Shown: one piece after another, positions 15,569-23,384 of the stretch
Position numbering within the stretch: the stretch's first letter is position 1
Layout of the letters: every line of letters begins with the position of its first letter
DNA from: an uncultured Steroidobacter sp.
GTDB taxonomy: Bacteria; Pseudomonadota; Gammaproteobacteria; Steroidobacterales; Steroidobacteraceae
Direction: 5' to 3'
Assembly: GCA_946478975.1 (NCBI GenBank)
Contig: CAMLEO010000043.1
Location: 1 to 33,063 of the forward strand
Length of the DNA stretch: 33,063 bases
The notes under the pieces: generated by a model
Database searches by the model: none
What the model was told of the DNA's origin: nothing
The model's input: only the letters and a program-made list of their open reading frames with translations
Program-made: the position numbers and the translations under genes

Positions 15569-17638
15569 CTAAATGGACAGTCCGGGATCGCCTTCGATCA
15601 CTTGCTGAGTGAGGGCAGGGCGCTGTCCAGCTTGCCAGCGAGCGACGGAGTGCCTCACTCGATAACGCAGCGGACCGCCGTCGGCACTGTCGTTGCGTTC
15701 GATCGGCCGCGGAATGCACACGAACTCGCATTGCGCCGAGTCCGCTGAGAGCTGCAACACTGAGTAGCCGTGTCCGCCGAGATCGAGAAAGGACAGATGC
15801 GGAGCGAGCTCAGGGTTCGACAACTCGCGAGCTTTGCGAGCATCGCCGCTCTTTGCGTATTCGAGAGCCGAGCGCACTCCATGATGAAGCAGCATATTGA
15901 CGGTCGGCTCGGGCTTGCCGTTGCGATCTGCCAGGTACATTGCACGCAGCGGATGATCTTTTGGAAAACGATGCTCGTACGCTTCGACCAGTCCGGCCGC
16001 AGAGATCGAGCCCGTGATGAACGCAGCGCCCACGGGTTCGAAGCCTGCGGGCGGCAATGACTTGCTCGCGAGGCCGGCCCAGAAGCTGTGACGATCGCCA
16101 CTCACGGTGACAAAGCCGGTAACGCTGGCCTTGCGAATAGCGTCATATATTTCGGCGCGCTCTTGATAGGCGGTGCTGTAGTCGCCGCCACCGCCGAAAC
16201 ATGCGTAGCCCTGGCCCGGCCACGATTTGCCGAGGTCTTTAGGAAGATTTTGTAGATCCGCGCGCCACGGCAACGTGCCGAGCGAGTTCCCCCAGACCTT
16301 CCAACTTGCTTTGGACGCGCGCAACTGTTCGAGAAACCATTTTTTCTGACGTTCACCGAGAATGGTCTGCGGCCCTTCGGCCTTGCGATAGTTGGGTGCT
16401 GTGACGTCGCCGACCTTGATCGTATCCGGCGGCCGGCCCCCTTTGTATGAGCGGCCCGCGTCGAGCAGTTCCATCAATTCCTCCGGCAGCATCTCGGGAA
16501 AATCTTTGCTGTCGAACGGCGCGAACTCCGGCCGGCTGCTCGGCTCCTCCGATCGGTAGCTGTGCTGATCGGTGATGATGAGATCCAGATGTTTGCCCCA
16601 GCTCAGCGTTCGGTAGCCGGTGAGGCTGCCAATGGCCGCGATGTTGTTGGGTTCGGTGCCGAAGCCATGCTCATCGAAGCGATCAATCGGTTTGTCGGTG
16701 ACGTTGGGCGCGTTGAATGTTTCCAATGAGCCGCCGGGATGGCTGACGCGCGCCGGCTGATACTCGAACCACGCTTGCATTGCTGCGGTCTTGCGAGTTT
16801 GCGCCGGACGATTCTGGCCGCCGAAGCGCTGATACGACTGCCAGCCCATCCACGAAAACTCGTGGTTGTCCCACATCGCAACAAAAGGCCAGCGCGCACG
16901 CGCATCCTGCAAGTCCGGATCGTGCAGATAGGTTCGATACAGCGTTCGATAATCGACGACGTCGACGGGAATATGAAAGCCGCCGACCTTCTCGCCAGTC
17001 GGAAACTGAATCAGATTCCGCACGCGCCGATCGTAACGTTTGCCGCTCGGCCGGTCCTCGGGATACTCGACGATCTCATAAACGAAATCGCCCAGGTGCA
17101 GGACGAACGCGAGCTGCTCGTTCGGCCTGGCGCGCTCGTCTTCGTAGATCATGCGTCGATAGGCGTTTTGCGCACCTTCGCAAACGTTTTGACAGCTCAC
17201 GAATGCGAAGCGCACCGGCACGTCGTCGCCGGGCTTCGCCGCCGTTCGAGTGCGGCCGATGCGGCTGCCGCGGCCGTCGACGTCGATAAAGCGATACCAA
17301 TAGGTTCGATTCGGCTCCAGGCCCGCGACCAAGACGCGAACTGTGTGATCGGCCGCTGCTAACGCCTTTGTGTCGGCGCTCGATACTAAACGTTCGAAGG
17401 CGGAGTCTTCTGCGACTTCGACGGTGAGCGGAACAGTCGCATCGGTTGCGTTGCTCACTCGCGTCCACAACAGCACGCTGCGCATGTCCGGATCGCCCGA
17501 TGCGACGCCTTCCGCGAAGCGCTCCGGTGCGTGAGTCCAGGGCCTCGCCTTGAGTTTGTTGGTGCCGGCGGCCCAGGCAATCGTCGCGCCCATGGCAGCG
17601 GCGGCGCCGATGAATCCTCGACGGGTGATCGATGACAT
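15569..17638 (-). CDS. PhoD-family alkaline phosphatase/phosphodiesterase, Tat-exported
   Basis: About 689 residues. The N-terminus MSSITRRGFIGAAAAMGA is a twin-arginine signal (RR at 6-7), so the enzyme is exported folded. An N-terminal Fn3-like domain (about 38-135) precedes the metallophosphatase domain. Metal-site landmarks are FAFVSCQ (C149), LHLGDFVYE (D184, Y187), MWDNHEFSW (D257, N258, H259) and VSGDRHSFWAG. Family members hydrolyse phosphomonoesters or diesters with iron and calcium. At this length it is longer than typical PhoD (about 520-580), mainly because of inserts and a C-terminal extension. An in-frame GTG at 17668 could add 10 residues; the ATG at 17638 gives the usual Tat spacing. 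No Pho box was recognised. Confidence 0.88.
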   Translation of the reverse strand: MSSITRRGFIGAAAAMGATIAWAAGTNKLKARPWTHAPERFAEGVASGDPDMRSVLLWTRVSNATDATVPLTVEVAEDSAFERLVSSADTKALAAADHTVRVLVAGLEPNRTYWYRFIDVDGRGSRIGRTRTAAKPGDDVPVRFAFVSCQNVCEGAQNAYRRMIYEDERARPNEQLAFVLHLGDFVYEIVEYPEDRPSGKRYDRRVRNLIQFPTGEKVGGFHIPVDVVDYRTLYRTYLHDPDLQDARARWPFVAMWDNHEFSWMGWQSYQRFGGQNRPAQTRKTAAMQAWFEYQPARVSHPGGSLETFNAPNVTDKPIDRFDEHGFGTEPNNIAAIGSLTGYRTLSWGKHLDLIITDQHSYRSEEPSSRPEFAPFDSKDFPEMLPEELMELLDAGRSYKGGRPPDTIKVGDVTAPNYRKAEGPQTILGERQKKWFLEQLRASKASWKVWGNSLGTLPWRADLQNLPKDLGKSWPGQGYACFGGGGDYSTAYQERAEIYDAIRKASVTGFVTVSGDRHSFWAGLASKSLPPAGFEPVGAAFITGSISAAGLVEAYEHRFPKDHPLRAMYLADRNGKPEPTVNMLLHHGVRSALEYAKSGDARKARELSNPELAPHLSFLDLGGHGYSVLQLSADSAQCEFVCIPRPIERNDSADGGPLRYRVRHSVARWQAGQRPALTQQVIEGDPGLSI

Positions 17639-17711
17639 CGAGAGGTCTCGGGTGACACGCGATGTCACATCATCATTCCACCGCTTGATCTTCGCAACCG
17701 CTCGCCGGCGG

Positions 17712-18212
17712 CTAGCGTTCTCCGGACAATGCCTCGCGCAGCGGCGATTCCGAGAGTAGGGCGACTTCCGCCAGCATCGGTTCGATGGCGATGCCCGCGG
17801 ACTGGGCCGTTTCCATGATCGATCTCAGGTTCAGAAGCAGGTCGCGCGGATCTTCGATTCCGTTCAATGCCGACAGCCTGAGCAGGCGCAGCCGAATTCC
17901 TTCTGCCGTCGTGGCCGATTGTTGAACCGTAGCGGCCCATCGGAACGCGGAGTTCTTTCGGAACACGTCACGAATGTCGGCGCGTCGTTCCGACGTGCCG
18001 GACGCGTACGCGTTCAGTAGCGACAGCAAGAGTGCTTCAGCTTCCGGGCGCACGCCTGCCTGGTCGAGCGGACTCGACTGCCGCATCCGATCCATCCACG
18101 TCGGATCGCTGAGATCCACCGGCGTCTCGGCGATCGGTCTGAGCTTCTCGTTCAGCGCTGCGGCGAGTGCGTGCGCTTCGGCGAGATTGAAAGGTGCGTT
18201 CGATGGCTTCAT
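17712..18212 (-). CDS. hypothetical protein, no recognised domain
   Basis: A 166-residue, mainly helical, soluble protein rich in Leu, Ala, Arg and Glu, without signal peptide, membrane helix or cysteine. I recognise no family. Support for it being real: it begins 11 nt after the stop of the upstream NTF2-like gene on the same strand, it fills the space before the phosphatase gene neatly, and it has a continuous protein-like composition. An AGGG lies close before the ATG, though the spacing is short. It is probably co-transcribed with the NTF2-like gene and possibly with the phosphatase 73 nt downstream. Confidence 0.6.
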   Translation of the reverse strand: MKPSNAPFNLAEAHALAAALNEKLRPIAETPVDLSDPTWMDRMRQSSPLDQAGVRPEAEALLLSLLNAYASGTSERRADIRDVFRKNSAFRWAATVQQSATTAEGIRLRLLRLSALNGIEDPRDLLLNLRSIMETAQSAGIAIEPMLAEVALLSESPLREALSGER

Positions 18213-18223
18213 CGGCCCTGCGA

Positions 18224-18652
18224 CTATGGCACGAGGCCGGTGATCACGCGCCCCGATTTGAGATCCACCGGTACGGAGATGTGTTCGTGCCTGATCAACC
18301 AGCGTTGCTCGGCTCGCTCACAGCAGACGGTGCCTCTCACCCAGTAGTCGACGTTGTGCCCGTCCTTCAACGTGCCGCTGGTTCGATGCACCCAGAACGC
18401 AGTCGCGACATCGCTGCTCGATACAATCTGCAAATCGCGAATCTCCAGGTTGATCGCACTTTGCCAGCTGCCGAACCAGCGCAGGAAATTGCGGCGGATA
18501 TCGGCCTCGCCGACGAAGCGGAGGGGTGCGACAAGGTCGAAATATATGCACTCCGGAGCATACAGTGACATCAACCGGTTGATGTCCTTGTCACGAATCG
18601 CCTCGACGTAACGATCGAGGAGCGCTCTCAGCTCGGATTCCGTTGACATCAT
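18224..18652 (-). CDS. SnoaL/NTF2-like (DUF4440-type) protein
   Basis: A 142-residue cone-shaped alpha+beta barrel of the nuclear transport factor 2 superfamily. Diagnostic parts are the opening helix ELRALLDRYVEAIRDKDINRLMSLYAPECIYFDL, the short FVGEADIRRNFLRWF helix, and the sheet strands ATAFWVHRTSG and YWVRGTVCCERAEQRWLIRHEHISVPVD. Family members are small-molecule isomerases, cyclases or binding proteins, and the ligand cannot be guessed here. AAGGAGG lies 5 nt before the first ATG and 8 nt before the second, so the protein may start with either methionine. It diverges from the hydrolase at 18696, only 43 nt away, and leads the hypothetical gene downstream. Confidence 0.85.
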   Translation of the reverse strand: MMSTESELRALLDRYVEAIRDKDINRLMSLYAPECIYFDLVAPLRFVGEADIRRNFLRWFGSWQSAINLEIRDLQIVSSSDVATAFWVHRTSGTLKDGHNVDYWVRGTVCCERAEQRWLIRHEHISVPVDLKSGRVITGLVP

Positions 18653-18695
18653 CGCATCCTCCTTCTATATCAGTATGAGCCAAGGAGGCTGGAGC

Positions 18696-19727
18696 GTGCA
18701 CAACCCCATTATTGCAGAGTTCGGGAGCGTGGAATTTGGGCGCCGCCAGGCGCAGACCATCGCGTTGCTGATTTGTTCGATGTTTCTTGCGCTCACGGTA
18801 CGCGCTGCCGGCATCCACGAGATCTCGATTCCCGCCGATCCTTCCGGACCGGAGATTTCCGCAACGCTTTGGACGCCTTGTGCTACGTCTCCCGGCCCCC
18901 TGGTCGTAGGCAGCGAAACGGGATCAATGACGATTCAGGCCGTCAAGGACTGCGCCGTGAAGGGCAAAAGCCTGCCGCTCGTCGTCGTTTCGCATGGGAT
19001 GTTTGGCGACCGGTTCAGTCATCACGACACCGCCGAGTTTCTCGCGGATGCTGGCTTTGCCGTGCTCACGCTCAATCACACGCTCGATTCCGTCGCGGCG
19101 ATGAAGGAGAAGACCGCCGACGACATTGCATCCTTCCTGGTCCGCCCCGACGATATCAAACGTGCCATCTCGTTTGTATCGAAGAGCTCTGGCGCATCGG
19201 CGGCCATCGACTCGCGACGGATCGGATTTTTCGGCTTTTCACGCGGCGGTTACACCGGCCTCGTTCTCGCTGGTGCAGTGCCTGACTTTCACTCACCGCC
19301 GTTTCCGTGTCCCGAAGAATTTCAGATGTGCCGGCAGATTCGCGATAACGACATTCCCAAGCACGCTTCTGGATACGAGCCGCGCATCGGCGCTTTCGTG
19401 ATCGCCGATCCGATCAGCTTCTTTCCCAATCGAGCCAGCTTGGAAAAGATCACGGCGCCGATTCAATTGTGGAGCTCTGAGCACGGCGGCATGGGAGTGC
19501 GACCGCAGGACGTGGCGGCCGTCAAAGACAATCTGCCGCAGCCGCCGGAGTTCTACCGTCCCGCCAACTCCGGCCATTTGTCCTTTATTTTTCCCTGCCC
19601 GGCGGACGTCGCCAAGGCGGCGCCTTTCATCTGCACCGATCCGCCGGGCTTCGATCGCACCGAATTTCACCATGAGCTCAATGCCCGAATGCTGACGTTC
19701 TTCCGCAAGCACCTTCAGGCGAACTGA
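18696..19727 (+). CDS. secreted alpha/beta hydrolase, dienelactone hydrolase/PAF-acetylhydrolase-like
   Basis: About 343 residues. A hydrophobic signal (TIALLICSMFLALTVRAA) follows a basic RRQ stretch, so the protein is exported. The fold shows an oxyanion-hole segment VVSHGMFGDR, the nucleophile elbow FFGFSRGGYTG (catalytic S182), an acid candidate in VIADPISFF, and the catalytic histidine in NSGHLSFIFP. This resembles predicted dienelactone hydrolases of the COG4188 type. The probable substrates are esters, with no specific one visible. An ATG at 18675 is in frame, but the GTG at 18696 has AAGGAGG 7 nt upstream and is preferred. Its 3' end overlaps the convergent hydrolase by 13 nt. Confidence 0.82.
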   Translation: MHNPIIAEFGSVEFGRRQAQTIALLICSMFLALTVRAAGIHEISIPADPSGPEISATLWTPCATSPGPLVVGSETGSMTIQAVKDCAVKGKSLPLVVVSHGMFGDRFSHHDTAEFLADAGFAVLTLNHTLDSVAAMKEKTADDIASFLVRPDDIKRAISFVSKSSGASAAIDSRRIGFFGFSRGGYTGLVLAGAVPDFHSPPFPCPEEFQMCRQIRDNDIPKHASGYEPRIGAFVIADPISFFPNRASLEKITAPIQLWSSEHGGMGVRPQDVAAVKDNLPQPPEFYRPANSGHLSFIFPCPADVAKAAPFICTDPPGFDRTEFHHELNARMLTFFRKHLQAN

Positions 19728-20377
19728 AGCGCGATCTCCAGCAACTCATCGAAGGCTTCGTTCATCACGTTGTGTCCCACCGGCAGCGAAAAAGTCTTCC
19801 AGGCCGGGTCTCGACTCAGGCGTTCGTAGAGAGACGTGAACGGCGTGCCTTGCCAGCCGCTGAGATAAATGTAGCCGCGGCGCATGGCCGGTGGCGGGTT
19901 CACGATACGCAGCCGCTGCATGAAGGTGGCAAGCGGATGCGGAGTTCTGCGTGATTCTGTCCCCGGCGGTGGCGGCACGCTGAAACCGTCTGTAGCGGCA
20001 CCTTCGAGAAACATTCGCCGAAACGCGTCGCTGGTCAGTTCGAAGCACGACTGTCCGTCCTCGGGCACGTACGCGTCGCTGTAGATTGCGGCCGCGATCC
20101 GATCGGCCGCGCGATCGATCACTCCACTCAGCACCATGCCGCCGTAACTGTGTCCGAGCATCACCACGTCGGTCAGTTTCTCCATTTCGAGTAACTGCAC
20201 CACATCGCAGATGTGAACATCGAGGTTCACCGTTGCATCGAGCAGGTGGCGCCGGTCGCCGAGCCCAGTCAAGGTCACCGGATACGCGCGATGACCGCGA
20301 GCGCGGAGTGCTTCGGCGAGCCGCTGAAAATACCAGCCGCCGTGCCAGCCGCCGGGAATGAGGACGAACGTCGACAT
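19715..20377 (-). CDS. cytoplasmic alpha/beta hydrolase (esterase, EstC/hydroxynitrile-lyase-like)
   Basis: A 220-residue single-domain hydrolase. It has FVLIPGGWHGGWYF (oxyanion region), the family signature VTLTGLGDRRHL, nucleophile elbow MLGHSYGGMV with S77, an acid region SDAYVPEDG, and a histidine in LPVGHNVM. There is no signal peptide. The same family includes plant methyl-esterases and bacterial EstC esterases, so an ester substrate is likely but unspecified. GGAG lies 7 nt before the ATG. A clear homologue, exported rather than cytoplasmic, is encoded at 29457-30257. Its end overlaps the convergent hydrolase by 13 nt. Confidence 0.87.
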   Translation of the reverse strand: MSTFVLIPGGWHGGWYFQRLAEALRARGHRAYPVTLTGLGDRRHLLDATVNLDVHICDVVQLLEMEKLTDVVMLGHSYGGMVLSGVIDRAADRIAAAIYSDAYVPEDGQSCFELTSDAFRRMFLEGAATDGFSVPPPPGTESRRTPHPLATFMQRLRIVNPPPAMRRGYIYLSGWQGTPFTSLYERLSRDPAWKTFSLPVGHNVMNEAFDELLEIALQFA

Positions 20378-20525
20378 GCAAGGACTCCACGAGGACCGGG
20401 CTCAAAGGTAAGCGAAATTCACCCGCTTGTGTGAGCGACTGCTGTCCACGTGGCTTGCGGAGCTTCGTGCTCTTGATCGATTATCCGCAGCGGTTCGGCT
20501 TTGCCTTTGCGAACGGAGAGCTACT

Positions 20526-22067
20526 TTGCGACTGGAGAGAACATTCACGCGCGGCAATGGATTCGTACTGCTGCTCGCCGCATTGGCATTTCAGGCGCAA
20601 GCGGAAGGGGAGGCGCCCCGGCTGTTTCCTGCAAACAATGCGGCCAACGTCAATCCGGACACGCAGCTGGTCCTGACCTTTGCGAGTCCGCCGACGATCG
20701 GCACGTCCGGCGTCATCCGAATCTTCGATGCCGCCAGCAACGCGCTCGTCGACACGCTCGACCTGAGCATCCCGGCCTCACCGTATCCGTCCGGACGCGC
20801 ACCGCCTTCAACGGAGGCCGAGCGTCGCGCGCGGGCCGCTGCGATGAAGATGAGCGACTATCAGGTCAACACCATCGGCGGCGTCGACTTTCATTTCTTT
20901 CCTATCATCGTGCGCGGTAACAGCGCGAGAGTTTATCCACACAACAACAAGCTGACGTACGGTCGGAAATATCGCATCCAAATGGACCCGGGCGTGTTGA
21001 AGACCAGCACCGGGGATTTCGCCGGTTCCAGCAATGATGCTGGCTGGATGTTCGCAACCAAGGCCGCTCCGCCAGCTGCCGATGCGCAACGCGTCGTGGT
21101 TGCTGCCGATGGTCATGGCGACTTCAACACTGTGCAGGGCGCGATCGACTTCGCGCCGGTCAATCCCTCCAAGCGCCTGACGATCTTCATCAAAGCCGGC
21201 AACTACGAGGAGATCGTCTATATCAACGGCAAGAGCCAGCTGACCCTCAGAGGAGAAGATCGCGCGAACGTCATCGTCGGCTATGCCAACAACAGTGCCT
21301 TCAATCCGCCACGCGAGGAACCGTCGCGGCGCCCGGCATTCTCGATCCAGAACGGCACCGACATTCAGTTGAGCAACTTCACCATCAATAACTACTTCAC
21401 CGGCCAGGCCGAAGCGCTGCTGGTGCGCGGCGAACGGATCCTTCTCGATCACATGACCATGAATGGATCCGGTGACGCGCTGACCACCTACGGCACGATA
21501 TATATGGTCGACAGCAAGCTGACCGGCCACGGCGATACGATTCTCGCGTACGCCGCGTTGTTTTGTTTGCGATGTGAGCTTCGATCGTCCGGCCCATTTA
21601 CCTGGACGCGCACGCCTCAGGGCAGCCACGGCAACGTCTTTGTCGACTCCACGTTCATCGCTCTCGACGAGCCCAAGCCCTGGGCCGTCAGCGCTGACGG
21701 CAAAGGCGATCAGCAAGCCAATACGACGCTCGCGCGTCTGCCTCGCAACAGTTCCCACGCTGCGAATTCAAAAGTGAACTTCCCGTACGCCGAGATGGTG
21801 CTCATCAACTCTCGCGTCGACGGCGTCCCTCCCGAAGGCTGGGGCCCGATCGAGCCCGCTCCGGAGTTCGACAGTTCGAATGTGAGATTCTTCGAATTCA
21901 ACACCAAAGATCTGCACGGCCGCCGCATCGATGTGTCGCAGCGACATCCGGTCTCGAAACAGCTGCAGCAGCCACGAGACGCGAAACTCATCGCCGACTA
22001 CAGCACCCCGGAATTTGTGCTGAATGGCTGGAAGCCGGCGGTTCATTCGGCGGAACGGCCCGACTGA
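20526..22067 (+). CDS. secreted pectinesterase-family (CE8) protein with N-terminal SbsA/Big_5 Ig-like domain
   Basis: About 513 residues. Residues 1-27 are a signal peptide ending AFQAQA. A bacterial Ig-like (SbsA/Big_5) domain follows (PRLFPANNAANVNPDTQLVLTF through GWMFATKA, about 31-180). The right-handed beta-helix of the pectin methylesterase family runs from about 188. It shows GDFNTVQGAIDFAP, IKAGNYEEIVYI, GQAEALLV (Q294), and the two catalytic-aspartate regions, here GSGDALTTYG (D317) and GHGDTILAYA (D337). A candidate catalytic arginine is in LARLPRN (R404). The motifs are diverged from plant and Erwinia enzymes (QDTL and VDFIFG are replaced), so the substrate may differ from pectin. 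The frame opens at 20427; the TTG at 20526 has GGAG 7 nt upstream and puts the signal peptide at the N-terminus. Confidence 0.82.
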   Translation: MRLERTFTRGNGFVLLLAALAFQAQAEGEAPRLFPANNAANVNPDTQLVLTFASPPTIGTSGVIRIFDAASNALVDTLDLSIPASPYPSGRAPPSTEAERRARAAAMKMSDYQVNTIGGVDFHFFPIIVRGNSARVYPHNNKLTYGRKYRIQMDPGVLKTSTGDFAGSSNDAGWMFATKAAPPAADAQRVVVAADGHGDFNTVQGAIDFAPVNPSKRLTIFIKAGNYEEIVYINGKSQLTLRGEDRANVIVGYANNSAFNPPREEPSRRPAFSIQNGTDIQLSNFTINNYFTGQAEALLVRGERILLDHMTMNGSGDALTTYGTIYMVDSKLTGHGDTILAYAALFCLRCELRSSGPFTWTRTPQGSHGNVFVDSTFIALDEPKPWAVSADGKGDQQANTTLARLPRNSSHAANSKVNFPYAEMVLINSRVDGVPPEGWGPIEPAPEFDSSNVRFFEFNTKDLHGRRIDVSQRHPVSKQLQQPRDAKLIADYSTPEFVLNGWKPAVHSAERPD

Positions 22068-22098
22068 CTCTGAAGGTTCGAACAGATGGCGCCTGCCG

Positions 22099-22671
22099 TT
22101 ACTTTGCTCGTATCGACGTCGTCCCGATTTCATAGCGAGCGTCTTTGGCGGCAAGCGGCTGCTGCGATCGCTCCCCAGGATTCTTGAACACATCCGTGGT
22201 GAATGTGAGATCGACCACTTGCTCGTGCGGCGTCAATTTCACGAACGGAATCGGAGACTCCAGATCCAGCTCGCCTTTGACTGCAATCGGAACCAGTCCC
22301 AAATCGCGCAATTGTCTGCCGTCGAAGGCGAACACGCGGAAGCCCCACGAGTATTCGTTGCCGATATCGGCAAGGATCAGCAGCTCATGTGGCCCACAAC
22401 GGCCGAAGAAGGTCGGTTGCATGGCGGAGCTGTCCTGGGCTCCTGCAGAAACATACGTCCGCCGGAGTACACCATCCTCGGACGCATACAGCATCGCGCG
22501 CTGGCCATAATCCGATGCCGTATCGAGCGACCGATCGCGGCCAAACACGAGCTGCACACCTTCCGTCAACGCGTACGTCGCCCCATCCGCGGTAGGCGTC
22601 TGCCGCGGATGGATCTCCTGGCAGCCCGCGGTGTTATTCAAGATTGCGGCAGCAGCTAACAACGTCAGCAT
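22099..22671 (-). CDS. hypothetical exported protein, possible lipoprotein
   Basis: About 190 residues. The open frame extends to 22785, but the ATG at 22671, with GGAG 10 nt upstream, begins a clean signal (MLTLLAAAAILNNTAGC) whose cysteine at 17 could be lipidated. The -3 residue is T, so the lipobox is not ideal. The mature part has beta-rich segments such as YGQRAMLYASEDGVLRRTY and WGFRVFAFDGRQLRDLGLVPI and no domain I recognise. It follows the 108-residue gene on the same strand by 37 nt and may share its transcript. It converges on the pectinesterase gene with a 31-nt gap. Confidence 0.6.
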   Translation of the reverse strand: MLTLLAAAAILNNTAGCQEIHPRQTPTADGATYALTEGVQLVFGRDRSLDTASDYGQRAMLYASEDGVLRRTYVSAGAQDSSAMQPTFFGRCGPHELLILADIGNEYSWGFRVFAFDGRQLRDLGLVPIAVKGELDLESPIPFVKLTPHEQVVDLTFTTDVFKNPGERSQQPLAAKDARYEIGTTSIRAK

Positions 22672-22708
22672 TGGCTCAAGGCTCCATCCCGTGAACAGTA
22701 GACGCTTG

Positions 22709-23035
22709 TTAGCTATGGATTGGTTCAAACTTCGCCTGGAACATCTCACAAAGAAGCGAAACCAGCGGCGACAAAGTCGCGGCATCGCCGGCTACGCCAA
22801 TGCATTCCGCCTCTTCCCAGGCCACCAAGCCAACGATGCTGCCATCTTCGACGTAAAAGTAATTGGCATTGCGAAATTCCAACGGCTGGCGAGTAAATGG
22901 ATTGGTTCCCATCTTAGACGGTGTTTTCCGAAACGCCGGGCTCGACGAAGCAAATGCGAGCCACTCTGACTGCGCGATCCCTGCCTCCCGGACCACGAAG
23001 CCAAGCAATTGCTGGCTGTAATCAATGTTCGTCAT
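22709..23035 (-). CDS. hypothetical 108-residue protein
   Basis: A small soluble protein without signal peptide. The sequence includes SKMGTNPFTRQPLEFRNANYFYVE followed by a strand, VGLVAWEEAECIGVAGD. An NPFT-x-P-x-E motif of this sort occurs in small unclassified proteins, but I do not recognise a characterised family. The frame is open to 23242, where it would run through the divergent promoter and operator, so the ATG at 23035 is preferred. It has no strong ribosome site; its leader instead consists of four tandem copies of a GAACTG-type 9-10-mer. It diverges from the XRE regulator and may be controlled by the same operator. Confidence 0.6.
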   Translation of the reverse strand: MTNIDYSQQLLGFVVREAGIAQSEWLAFASSSPAFRKTPSKMGTNPFTRQPLEFRNANYFYVEDGSIVGLVAWEEAECIGVAGDAATLSPLVSLLCEMFQAKFEPIHS

Positions 23036-23036
23036 G

Positions 23037-23073
23037 GAACTGATTTGAACTGGATGAACTGGATGAACTGGGA
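23037..23073. repeat. short tandem repeat (GAACTGGAT)n
   Basis: Four consecutive units: GAACTGATTT (23037), GAACTGGAT (23047), GAACTGGAT (23056) and GAACTGGGA (23065). They begin immediately upstream of the ATG of the minus-strand 108-residue gene and fill its 5' leader. The purity of the middle two copies suggests recent slippage or a binding-site array. Confidence 0.7.
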
Positions 23074-23090
23074 ATCCACGCGCAAAACCA

Positions 23091-23120
23091 TTGCGTTTAC
23101 ACAATAACCTATTGTGTAAT
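23091..23120 (+). promoter_or_regulatory. XRE promoter with a perfect inverted-repeat operator
   Basis: A perfect inverted repeat, TTACACAATA (23097-23106) and TATTGTGTAA (23110-23119), has a 3-nt spacer. It fills the space between a -35-like TTGCGT (23091-23096) and a -10-like TGTAAT (23115-23120), 18 nt apart, 28 nt before the regulator ATG. A further half site TTACACAAT occurs at 23154-23162, inside the regulator's second to fifth codons. Occupation would block RNA polymerase; autorepression by the XRE protein is the natural inference. Confidence 0.65.
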
Positions 23121-23147
23121 AGCAATGAACCGTCATGTAGCCTACCC

Positions 23148-23384
23148 ATGAGCTTACACAATCGAATCGCCGTTTTTCGTGCGGAGCGCGGCATGTCTCG
23201 CCGTGAGCTGGCCGAAGCGGTCGGGGTCAACCCGCAGACCATCGGTTATCTCGAACGCGGCGACTACAAGCCCAGCCTGGAGCTGGCTTTGAAGATCGCG
23301 CGTCACTTTGGGGTCGCGGTCGAGATGATTTTCTCGTTGGATCGCTTTGCCATGACGTTCGGGCGCGCAGGAGGTGGCGAATGA
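23148..23384 (+). CDS. XRE-family HTH transcriptional regulator
   Basis: A 78-residue single-domain Cro/CI-type regulator: SLHNRIAVFRAERGMSRRELAEAVGVNPQTIGYLERGDYKPSLELALKIARHFGVAVEMIFSLD. The helix-turn-helix is about residues 17-38, and the hydrophobic tail probably helps dimerise. The frame is open back to 23091, but the ATG at 23148 gives the usual N-terminus of this group. A perfect palindrome lies in its promoter and a half site overlaps its first codons. Its stop overlaps the next gene by 4 nt (ATGA). Pairs of this compact XRE type with a small membrane protein are common in bacteria and normally form one autoregulated unit. Confidence 0.9.
   Translation: MSLHNRIAVFRAERGMSRRELAEAVGVNPQTIGYLERGDYKPSLELALKIARHFGVAVEMIFSLDRFAMTFGRAGGGE

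Noticed and set aside
15531..15586. Direct repeat GACAGTCCGGG (15531-15541 and 15576-15586) near the phosphatase stop as a transposon footprint
   Set aside because: Just 11 bp, one copy is coding, and there is no transposase or terminal inverted repeat; probably chance.
20526..22067. Loss of the catalytic arginine in the pectinesterase-like protein
   Set aside because: At first LGRPW seemed absent, but LARLPRN after an insertion, followed by YAEMVLINSRVDG and PPEGW, aligns with the arginine block, so the residue is probably present.
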